From DASSUC01 sp035649895 (GTDB lineage: Bacteria; Actinomycetota; Actinomycetes; Mycobacteriales; Micromonosporaceae), in assembly GCA_035649895.1 (NCBI GenBank), contig DASRIS010000118.1:62001-126000 (forward strand): a stretch of DNA of 64,000 nt, read 5' to 3'. Of this stretch, positions 56,344 through 63,461 are shown piece by piece. The notes under the pieces are model-generated. The model ran no database searches and was not told the origin of the DNA. It saw only the letters and a list, made by a program, of their open reading frames with translations. Numbering within the stretch: the first letter of the stretch is position 1; every line of letters starts with the position of its first letter. The position numbers and the translations under genes are program-made.

Positions 56344-58011
56344 TCATGTGGACCGAGCCGGCGGCGCTCCCGGCTCAGCTCCTGGCGTCCCCACGCACCG
56401 GCGCAGCGCCAGCACGGCGACGTCGTCGTGCTTGGCAGCGCCGGCCAGCCCTTGCAGCAGCCGGTTGCAGAACACGTCCAGGTCAGGCTCTACCGTGGAC
56501 GCCTGGCGGGTCAGCTCGGACAGCCCCACGTCGATCTGCTCCTTGCGCCGCTCGACCAGCCCGTCGGTGTAGAGCACCAGGGTCGCCCCCGGCGGCAGCT
56601 CGATCTCGGTGTCGCCGGGCCGGTCCGCCTGGATGCCGAGCATGGTGCCGCGCAGCTTGACCAGCTCGGCCCGGCCGTCGCGGACCAGCACCGGAGGCAT
56701 GTGGCCGGCGCACGCGAGCCGGAGCCGGCCGGTGCCCGGGTGCAGCAGTCCAACGAGGACAGAGGCGATCTCGTCCGGCACCCAGCGCAGCATCAGCGCG
56801 TTGAGCCGGTCCAGCGCCGCGTGCGGCGGGTGCCCCTCGGCCAGGTACGCCCGCAGCGCGTGCCGCAGCTCGGCCATGACCGTGGCGGCGTGCAGCGAGT
56901 GGCCGGCCACGTCGCCGATGGCCACCACCAGCTCGTCGTCCAGCCGCGCCAGCTCGTAGAAGTCCCCGCCCACCGCCGCCTCGGCGGTCGCCGGCTCGTA
57001 CCGCACCGCGATGTCGTAGCCGGGGACCTTCGGCACCTCCCGGGGCAGCATGCTGAGCTGCAAGGTGAGGGCCGTGCGCCGCTCCTCGTCGTGCGAGCGC
57101 ATCGCCTCGACGGCCTGGGCCACCGCCTGGCCCAGCTGGGTCAGGATATGCACGTCCTCCCGGGCGACCACCGGGCTGGTGACGGTGACGTAGGCGGCCG
57201 GCCGGTTCTCCTTCGGCCGGGCCACGGTCACCCACACCTCCTCGAACCGGCCGTTCCAGGGCAGCAGGTCCCGGTACTCCGGCGCGAGGGCCACCCGCGC
57301 GACCGTGCCCGGGGATGTGGCGGCCAGCTCGTGGGCGAGGTTGCGGGGGCGGAACGGCCGCATGAGCGGCTCCGCGCCCGGCCCGGTGACCGTGGCCACC
57401 AGCCGCTCGCCCTCGGGCGTCTGGGCGGCCGCCGTCGCCGCGGCCTGGAAGATCTCGGCGGCGCCGGACGCCGCGGCGGTCAGCACCGCCTCGGTCCGGT
57501 CGGCCGTGTTCACCGCGATCGTCGCGTCGACCAGCAGCGCCAGCCGCCTGGCCAGGCGCTCGGCGTGCTGGCGGGCGCGGTAGTAGCGCAGCATCGCGTT
57601 CACCGTGGCGAGCAGCTCGTCCGGCTCGATCGGCTCGACCAGGTAGCCGTCGGCGCCGCGCGCCAGCCCCTGCGTGCGGTCGGCGACGTCGACGGCGTTG
57701 GCCGAGACGTGCAGCACCGGCAGGGCGGCCCAGCGCTGGTCACCCTTGATCCGCTCGCAGACCTCGTACCCGCTGACGTCCGGCAGGCGTACGTCGAGGA
57801 CGACCACGTCCACCGGGCCGTCCGCAAGGCGGCACAGGGCCTGCGCCCCGGTCTCCGCCTCGCGGACGGCGTAGCCGGCCCGGCGCAGCCAGCTGCCGAT
57901 GATGTACCGCTTGCTGCGGCTGTCGTCGACCACCAGCACGGTCGCGCCCCGGGGGTCGGCAGGCGCCGCGTCCACCGGCCCGGGCGCGGCGACCGGATCG
58001 ATGGCGCTCAT
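56344..58011 (-). CDS. receiver-GAF-like-PP2C (SpoIIE/RsbU type) phosphatase
   Basis: A 555-residue output phosphatase. Residues about 23-140 form a receiver domain (VLVVDDSRSKRYII; phosphoacceptor D73 in VVVLDVRLPD; the late Lys position reads as E in LVEPIEPDELL). Residues about 165-320 form a GAF-like sensory segment with a coiled entry. Residues about 340-545 form the SpoIIE PP2C domain (GGDFYELARLDDELVVAIGDVAGHS, VLYTDGLVERR, KHDDVAVLALR, the metal-binding Asp residues being intact). It would dephosphorylate an anti-anti-sigma factor. It is the last gene of the stressosome operon, overlapping the histidine kinase gene by four bases. Confidence 0.9.
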   Translation of the reverse strand: MSAIDPVAAPGPVDAAPADPRGATVLVVDDSRSKRYIIGSWLRRAGYAVREAETGAQALCRLADGPVDVVVLDVRLPDVSGYEVCERIKGDQRWAALPVLHVSANAVDVADRTQGLARGADGYLVEPIEPDELLATVNAMLRYYRARQHAERLARRLALLVDATIAVNTADRTEAVLTAAASGAAEIFQAAATAAAQTPEGERLVATVTGPGAEPLMRPFRPRNLAHELAATSPGTVARVALAPEYRDLLPWNGRFEEVWVTVARPKENRPAAYVTVTSPVVAREDVHILTQLGQAVAQAVEAMRSHDEERRTALTLQLSMLPREVPKVPGYDIAVRYEPATAEAAVGGDFYELARLDDELVVAIGDVAGHSLHAATVMAELRHALRAYLAEGHPPHAALDRLNALMLRWVPDEIASVLVGLLHPGTGRLRLACAGHMPPVLVRDGRAELVKLRGTMLGIQADRPGDTEIELPPGATLVLYTDGLVERRKEQIDVGLSELTRQASTVEPDLDVFCNRLLQGLAGAAKHDDVAVLALRRCVGTPGAEPGAPPARST

Positions 58012-59804
58012 GATGCCTGCCCGGCGGCGGCCGCGTCACGCACCGCGACCCGCAGCGCCTCCGGCGTGATGTCCCCGGCGGAGAGGACCACCGCCGCGTG
58101 CCCGAACCACGCGGCCTCCCGCTCGCCGCCCACCGGCTCGGTCACCACGACCACCGGGATGGCGGCGAGCCGCTCGTCCGCCGCGAGCGCCCGGATCAGG
58201 ACCACGCCGTCCGGCTCACCGCTGCGCCCAGACCCGTCCGAGCCCTCACCGTTCCCGCTCACCGGCGCCGACACGCGTACCACCACCACATCGGGGACCT
58301 CGACCGCGATGTCGGCCAGCGCCTGCGCCGCATCAACCACCTCGCTGACCCGGTCTGCCTCGTCGTGCAACGCCCGGGCCACCGCCGCCTGCAGCGCAGC
58401 GCCGCCGTTGACCACCAGCACCTGCCCCAGCGGTGCCCCGCGCGCCGGAACCCGCGGCAGGCGCACCCGGAACCGGCTGCCCTTGCCGGGCTCGCTCTCC
58501 ACCGTCAGCTCGCCGCCGAGCAACGTGACCACGCGGCGGGCGTAGGGCAGGCCCAGCCCGGTGCCGCCGGCCTGGAACGCCCCGCGTACCTGGTAGAACT
58601 CCTCGAAGATGCGTTCCTGCTCCGCCGCGGGGATGCCGATGCCGGTGTCCACCACATCCATCTCGATCAGCTCCTCAGCCGGCAGCCACTGCGCCGACAT
58701 GCGCACCGTGCCCTGCTCGGTGAACTTCAGGCCGTTCGTGACAAGGTTGCGCAGCACCTGTGCGAGCAGCATCTCGTCGGTCACCAGCGCCGGCACGCCG
58801 ACCGGCTCGTCGACCAGCAGCGTCACCCCGGGACGCGAGGCCAGCGGCCGTAGCGTGCCGCGGAGCTGCCCGAAGAGCCCGCTGAGCCGTACCTCGGCCA
58901 GGGCCGGCTCGATCCGCCCGGACTCCGCCTTGGCCAGGTCGAGCAGGTCGTTGACGAGCGAGAGCAGATCCGTGGCGGAGGTACGGACGAGGTCGACCTG
59001 CTCGGCCTGCTCCGCGGTGAGCGGGGCGGAGCCGGCGTCGGCGAGCAGCCGGGTGAGGCCGATGATGGCGGTGAGCGGCGCCCGCAGCTCGTGGCTTGCG
59101 TTGGCCAGGAAGCGGCTCTTGGCCTCGCTCGCCATCCGCAGCTCTGCGGAGCGCTGGTCCAGCTCGGCGTAGAGCGCCACCACGCCCCGGTTGGTCTCCT
59201 CCAGCTCGTCGGAGAGCTGCCGGTAGAGCGCCAGCACCCCCCGGTTGGTCTCCTCCAGCTCGCTGTTGAGCCGCAGCAGCTCGTCCCGTCGGCGCTGCAC
59301 CTCGCCGAGCGCGGCGAGCAGGTCCTCGTTCTGCGCGGCGAGCTCGGCGATCGCGCTGGTCGGGGTCAGCCGGGCCAGCGCCGCCCGCACCTGCGTCAGC
59401 TCGCTGCCGGTAAACGCACCGGCGACCTGCGGCAGGCGCCGGTCAAGCCGTACCCGGGTGCCCGGCCCGTCCGCCAGCACCTCGACCTCCACCAGCCTGG
59501 CCGCGGCGGTGAGCGCGCCCGCGACGTCCTTGTGCTCCTGGTCCAGCCGCTCCGCGGTGACCGCCTCGACCCGCAGCGTCGGCTCCGAGCTGCTGACCCG
59601 GAACGTCACCACGGCCCCGCCCGCGTGCGCCAGCATCTGCCGGCCGACCTCACTCAGGGCCGTGGCGATGCGGATCTGGTCCTGGTGCTCCATCCGCAGC
59701 GCGGCGGCCGCCTCCCGGCCGATCTGGCGGACCGTGAAGACATCGTGCTCGTTGCGGATGCGCAGCCGCAGGATCTCGGTGCCGCCATCGGCCAGGCCGG
59801 TCAT
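58008..59804 (-). CDS. hybrid-type sensor histidine kinase with anti-sigma-like N-terminus
   Basis: A 598-residue protein. Residues 1-145 resemble an RsbW/RsbT-type GHKL domain (IRNEHDVFTVRQIGREAAAAL), residues 150-230 a coiled coil in which ELEETNRGV-x-ALY occurs twice (182-193 and about 200-212), then HisKA with H238 (NASHELRAPLTAIIGL), HATPase (LRNLVTNGLKFTEQG; DTGIGIP; GGTGLGLPYARR) and a C-terminal receiver-like domain (about 470-598) that lacks an obvious phosphoacceptor Asp (VPDVVVVRVSAP). It overlaps the neighbouring genes by four bases on each side. It may feed a phosphosignal to the receiver-PP2C protein next door. Confidence 0.88.
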   Translation of the reverse strand: MTGLADGGTEILRLRIRNEHDVFTVRQIGREAAAALRMEHQDQIRIATALSEVGRQMLAHAGGAVVTFRVSSSEPTLRVEAVTAERLDQEHKDVAGALTAAARLVEVEVLADGPGTRVRLDRRLPQVAGAFTGSELTQVRAALARLTPTSAIAELAAQNEDLLAALGEVQRRRDELLRLNSELEETNRGVLALYRQLSDELEETNRGVVALYAELDQRSAELRMASEAKSRFLANASHELRAPLTAIIGLTRLLADAGSAPLTAEQAEQVDLVRTSATDLLSLVNDLLDLAKAESGRIEPALAEVRLSGLFGQLRGTLRPLASRPGVTLLVDEPVGVPALVTDEMLLAQVLRNLVTNGLKFTEQGTVRMSAQWLPAEELIEMDVVDTGIGIPAAEQERIFEEFYQVRGAFQAGGTGLGLPYARRVVTLLGGELTVESEPGKGSRFRVRLPRVPARGAPLGQVLVVNGGAALQAAVARALHDEADRVSEVVDAAQALADIAVEVPDVVVVRVSAPVSGNGEGSDGSGRSGEPDGVVLIRALAADERLAAIPVVVVTEPVGGEREAAWFGHAAVVLSAGDITPEALRVAVRDAAAAGQAS

Positions 59805-60814
59805 GTCGGCACCCTCGCCACCAGCACGCCAGCGTCGTCCCGCCGGGTGCCGCCGTCACGCAGCAGGATCGCGGCGACCACCACTGGGCTGTGCGCCAGC
59901 AGCCCCGGGTACTTGTCCGGGTCCCACCGGTCGGTCATGCCGTCCGAGTGCAGGACGACCAGGGCTCTGCCGGGCAGCGGGTAGGCGAACTCGCGTACCC
60001 GCTGGCGCTGGTGCCCGACGATCCCGGGCAGGGTCACCAGCTGCCGCCGTACCCCGGATCCGAGCACGAAGCCGGCGATGTTGCCCAGGCCGGCGGCGCG
60101 CACGACCTCCGCGGCCGGGTCCAGCTCCGCGACCATCACCGCGGCCCCCCGGGTACGCGCCAGCGCCCGGTGCAGGTGCTCGACGACCTCGCCCGGCCCC
60201 GCGCCCGGCGCGTCGCAGAACGCGTCGACCGCCACCCGGCTCGCGGCCGCGGCCAGCGGCCCGTGCCCGAGCCCGTCGCTGACCAGCACCTGAGCCCGCC
60301 CACCCAGCGAGCGTACGGCGAACGCGTCGCCGGACGTCGTCTCGCCGGCGATCGGTCGGGTCAGCCCGTCGGCCCAGGGCTGCGCCGCGGTGCCGTCCGA
60401 CCACACCTCCGCGGCGACCACCGTGCCCACGCCGGGTAGCGAGTACATGTCCCACCAGCTGGCCTGCCGGCCGATGGCGCCGAGCCCGATGCCCAGTGTC
60501 CCCGCGGTCGAGTGGCCGTCGGAGACCGCCTGGGCCACGTCCGGGATGCCTGGGCCCGAGTCCACACCCACCAGCCCGACCCCGGCCGAGCCGGCCCGGC
60601 GCAGGGAGCGCACCAGGACCGTGCCGTCGTGGGCGTGCTTGTGCAGGTTGCTGGCGAGCTCGGTAGCGAGGATGGCCAGCTCGGCAACGCGCCGCTCAGG
60701 CAGGCCGAGCTGCTCCCCGAGCCCGGTCGCGGCACGCCGGACCGCGCCGACGGTGCCGGCCCCCTCGATCGGGAACCACCGCATGTCATCCGCCAGCGGG
60801 CCGCTCGGAAACAT
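59801..60814 (-). CDS. RsbT-like ATPase / RsbX-like PP2C phosphatase fusion
   Basis: A 337-residue protein. Residues about 5-130 form a GHKL ATPase like RsbT (ATELASNLHKHAHDG; VDSGPGIPDVAQ; GTLGIGLGAIGRQ). Residues about 145-335 form a SpoIIE/RsbX-type phosphatase (DAFAVRSLGGRAQVLVSDGLGHGPLAAAASR; VVLHSDGMTDRWD; TRRDDAGVLVAR). In Bacillus RsbX resets the stressosome by removing phosphate from RsbR and RsbS. A single chain carrying both activities is fused in actinobacteria. The ATG at 60814 overlaps the rsbT stop by one base (TGATG). Confidence 0.88.
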   Translation of the reverse strand: MFPSGPLADDMRWFPIEGAGTVGAVRRAATGLGEQLGLPERRVAELAILATELASNLHKHAHDGTVLVRSLRRAGSAGVGLVGVDSGPGIPDVAQAVSDGHSTAGTLGIGLGAIGRQASWWDMYSLPGVGTVVAAEVWSDGTAAQPWADGLTRPIAGETTSGDAFAVRSLGGRAQVLVSDGLGHGPLAAAASRVAVDAFCDAPGAGPGEVVEHLHRALARTRGAAVMVAELDPAAEVVRAAGLGNIAGFVLGSGVRRQLVTLPGIVGHQRQRVREFAYPLPGRALVVLHSDGMTDRWDPDKYPGLLAHSPVVVAAILLRDGGTRRDDAGVLVARVPT

Positions 60815-61266
60815 CACCGGGCCCACTTGACGATCATGACCCGGGTGCCGCCGCCGGGCTTGCTGTCCAGCTCGAACCCGTCCACCAGGCGGCGGGCGCC
60901 AGACAGGCCGAGGCCGAGCCCCCGCCCGGTGGTGTAGCCGTCGGTCAGGGCGAGCTCGATGTCCGCGATGCCTTGGCCGTCGTCGACGAAGGTGGCGCGC
61001 ACGCCGGCCCGCAGCCCCTTGTTGACCAGCTCCACCTGGGCCTCGCCACCACCGCCGTGGACCAGCGTGTTGCGGGCCAGCTCGCTGGCTGCGGTGACCA
61101 GCTTCGTCTGGTCCACAAGGGACAGCCGTGCGGCCACCGCAAGGGTCCGCACCAGCTGCCGTACCCGGACCACGTCCTCATCGCTCTTGATCGGCTGGAC
61201 CTTGGCAGCCTCGGCACCGGAACCAGCCAGAGCAGCGGCGGCGTCTGGTCGGACGGGCGATGTCAT
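60814..61266 (-). CDS. rsbT: stressosome serine/threonine kinase RsbT
   Basis: A 150-residue GHKL kinase. ASELARNTLVHGGGG is the N-box, VDDGQGIADIELAL the G1-box and GRGLGLGLSGARRLVDGFEL the G2 region, close to Bacillus RsbT. RsbT phosphorylates RsbS and RsbR, is then released from the stressosome, and activates a downstream target. The start overlaps the rsbS stop by four bases (ATGA). Confidence 0.92.
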   Translation of the reverse strand: MTSPVRPDAAAALAGSGAEAAKVQPIKSDEDVVRVRQLVRTLAVAARLSLVDQTKLVTAASELARNTLVHGGGGEAQVELVNKGLRAGVRATFVDDGQGIADIELALTDGYTTGRGLGLGLSGARRLVDGFELDSKPGGGTRVMIVKWAR

Positions 61267-61718
61267 GGCGGGCCGCCGGCCGGCGGCCCGCTGTGGAACG
61301 CCGGCCGCTCCCCGGCGGGCACCCCCGCAGCGGCGCCACCGCCGTTGAGGTCTGTGGTGCGGGCCGGCCGGTCCCGCTTCAGCAGCTGCATGCCGCGCTC
61401 GACGTCGAGCGCGGTGCGCACGCCGCGCAGCGACAACCCGAGCTCCACCAGCGTGATCGCGACGGCCGGGCGCATGCCGACGACAACCGTCTGCGCGTCG
61501 AGCACCCGCGAGATCGACGCGATCGACGCGAGCATCCGGCCGATGAACGAGTCGACGATCTCCAGGCCGGTGATGTCGATGATCACCCCGTGCGCCCCGG
61601 TGGCCACGATCCGCTCAGCCAGGTCCTCCTGTAGCTGGACCGCGGACTGGTCCTCCAGGTCCACCTGGATGGAGACGAGTAGCATGTCCCCGATCTTGAG
61701 GACGGGGATGCGCTCCAT
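61263..61718 (-). CDS. rsbS: stressosome scaffold protein RsbS
   Basis: A 151-residue STAS-domain protein. HGVIIDITGLEIVDSFIGRMLASIASI matches RsbS; the conserved phosphoacceptor Ser is about S57 in VDSFIGR. The C-terminal ~30 residues form a Gly/Ala/Pro-rich tail not needed for the fold. It builds the stressosome core with RsbR and binds RsbT. The ATG at 61718 overlaps the rsbR stop by one base (TGATG). Confidence 0.93.
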   Translation of the reverse strand: MERIPVLKIGDMLLVSIQVDLEDQSAVQLQEDLAERIVATGAHGVIIDITGLEIVDSFIGRMLASIASISRVLDAQTVVVGMRPAVAITLVELGLSLRGVRTALDVERGMQLLKRDRPARTTDLNGGGAAAGVPAGERPAFHSGPPAGGPP

Positions 61719-62581
61719 CAGACGTCCGTACGGGAGCGGCGCGCCACCAGGTCCACGCCGCTGGCGCGCAGCGTGTGCATAAGCGCGTCGGCCAGGCTGG
61801 CCTTGGTGGCTATGTCGCCGAACTCGATGCCCAGCGCCACGATGGTCTGCGCGATCTGCGGGCGGATGCCGGAGATGACGCACTCGGCACCCATCAGCCG
61901 GGCCGCGACCACGGTCTTCAGCACGTGCTGGGCGACCTGGGTGTCCACCGCGGGCACGCCGGTGATGTCGATGATCGCGTACGCCGAGCCGGTGTCCACC
62001 AGCGTCTGGAGCAGCTTCTCCATCACCACCTGGGCGCGGGCCGAGTCGAGGGTACCGATCAGCGGCACCGCCACCACGCCGTCCCAGAGCTTCACCACCG
62101 GCGTGGACAGCTCGAGCAGCTGCTGCGCCTGCTCGGTGATGAGCTCCTCGCGGGTCTGGGCGTAGACCTCGAAGGTGTACAGGCCGAGCTGGTCCACCAG
62201 CTGGGAGAAGCCAAGGAAGTCGCGCAGCGTGGCAGGGTCTGCCTGTTCGTCGAGCACATCGAGCACGGCGTCCTTGAGGCCGAAGACGCTGACCGCCGTC
62301 TCGGTGCTGGTGAAGCCGCTGCGCGCGCGGGAGCGGGACAGCTCGGCGAGCACCGCCCGCAGCTCACCGGTTGGCGGGGCCGTCAGGCTGACCGCGCTCC
62401 CGGCTGACAGCACCGTCGTCAACACGGTGAACAGCTCACGTAGCTGCCGGGAGACCTCGGCCTCAGTCAGCCGGCCGCGCAGCGTCGCGCTCGCGATCTC
62501 GGTCCACCGCTTGATGAGACGGTCTTCGTGCTCCTGGAGGAGCTGTGTAATGCGCGCCTGGTTCGCGACCTCGGCCGTCAC
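61718..62581 (-). CDS. rsbR: stressosome sensor RsbR
   Basis: A 287-residue protein with an N-terminal non-heme globin-like sensory domain (about 1-150: EDRLIKRWTEIASATLRG...LGFSQLVDQLGLYTFEVYAQTREELI), a linker helix, and a C-terminal STAS domain (LLELSTPVVKLWDGVVAVPLIGTLDSARAQVV...AIIDITGVPAVDTQVAQHVL). The Thr in AVDTQVA (about T214) corresponds to the RsbR phosphosite. The GTG at 62581 is preceded by a GGGGG ribosome binding site; the upstream frame is spurious. First gene of the operon. Confidence 0.92.
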   Translation of the reverse strand: MTAEVANQARITQLLQEHEDRLIKRWTEIASATLRGRLTEAEVSRQLRELFTVLTTVLSAGSAVSLTAPPTGELRAVLAELSRSRARSGFTSTETAVSVFGLKDAVLDVLDEQADPATLRDFLGFSQLVDQLGLYTFEVYAQTREELITEQAQQLLELSTPVVKLWDGVVAVPLIGTLDSARAQVVMEKLLQTLVDTGSAYAIIDITGVPAVDTQVAQHVLKTVVAARLMGAECVISGIRPQIAQTIVALGIEFGDIATKASLADALMHTLRASGVDLVARRSRTDV

Positions 62582-62785
62582 CGTTTGCCCCCTGAGTCTT
62601 CCTTCCCGCGCCGGCCGAGCCGGCTGTGCACTGGCCCGCACTTTACCGCGTCCGCCGGAGCGTGGACGGTTTCGTAGGCACTGTTTCAGCGAGATCGCCG
62701 GTTTTGTGCAGCAGCTCATCCGGCCCCGGGACGGCGGCCGACGGAGCCGGCGGGCGTCAGCACGCCGCCCGGCCCGGCGCACTGG

Positions 62786-63004
62786 TCAGCGCGCGAAGAA
62801 ATGCCAGCCGACCCACCACCAGAAGCCGAACACGGCGATGCGCCCGACCGGCAGGCGGCCAACCTCGTAGCCCATGACAAAGCCGGCCAGGTCGCCGAAG
62901 GTGGGTATCCGCGAGCCCTCCCGCCTGGCCAGCCACTCCACCACGCCCAACAGCCCGATGGCCAGCAGGAAGCCGGTGATCGCGAGCAGCCGGGTGACGC
63001 TCAT
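62786..63004 (-). CDS. small membrane protein (DUF6186-like)
   Basis: A 72-residue protein with two hydrophobic segments (about 6-24 and 55-70). The C-terminal FGFWWWVGWHFFAR end and REGSRIPTFGDLAGFVMGYEVGRLPVG resemble the small DUF6186 membrane family of actinobacteria. The ATG overlaps the upstream membrane gene stop by four bases (ATGA). Function unknown. Confidence 0.7.
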   Translation of the reverse strand: MSVTRLLAITGFLLAIGLLGVVEWLARREGSRIPTFGDLAGFVMGYEVGRLPVGRIAVFGFWWWVGWHFFAR

Positions 63005-63408
63005 CGCCGGATCAGCCCCCAGAAGGCGGTCACCCAGCCGAAGTAGCCCGCGGTCCGGGCCAGGTAGCCCTCGAACAACGGGTCGGCCAGCAGCGACAGG
63101 GTCGGGTAGTCGTACGAGGAGCCCCTGACGAACGTGACCAGCTCCACGATGGCGAGGGTCAGCGCGGGCACCAGCCACCAGAGGCCGCTACGGCTGAGCC
63201 GCAGCGGCACCGAGCGGCGCGGGACACGGCTGGACAGGCCCAGCCAGAACAGCGTGCCGCCGATCGCCAGGACGTAGAGGTTGGCCTCCAGGGAGAAGGA
63301 CCGGAACAGACCACCTACGGCCGACAGCAGGACGAAGACCGGAACGAGCACGACGGGTCGCACCCACGGCTGGGCGATCTCGACGGTCAGCTCGGACGAC
63401 TGTTCCAC
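63001..63408 (-). CDS. membrane protein of unknown function
   Basis: A 135-residue protein with about four hydrophobic segments (VVLVPVFVLLSAVGGLF, LYVLAIGGTLFWLGL, LWWLVPALTLAIVELV, and a last one near FGWVTAFWGLI). It is encoded directly upstream of the DUF6186-like gene and translationally coupled to it. The GTG at 63408 lies six bases after GACAAT (63415-63420), a leaderless-type -10. The family is not recognised. Confidence 0.7.
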   Translation of the reverse strand: MEQSSELTVEIAQPWVRPVVLVPVFVLLSAVGGLFRSFSLEANLYVLAIGGTLFWLGLSSRVPRRSVPLRLSRSGLWWLVPALTLAIVELVTFVRGSSYDYPTLSLLADPLFEGYLARTAGYFGWVTAFWGLIRR

Positions 63409-63414
63409 ACAGCG

Positions 63415-63420
63415 ATTGTC
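63415..63420 (-). promoter_or_regulatory. leaderless-type -10 element of the small membrane operon
   Basis: GACAAT on the minus strand, six bases before the GTG at 63408. Confidence 0.4.
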
Positions 63421-63461
63421 ACTGGTGGACCTGTCCGCGGGTAGCGCGCCGCCGCCCCGAG

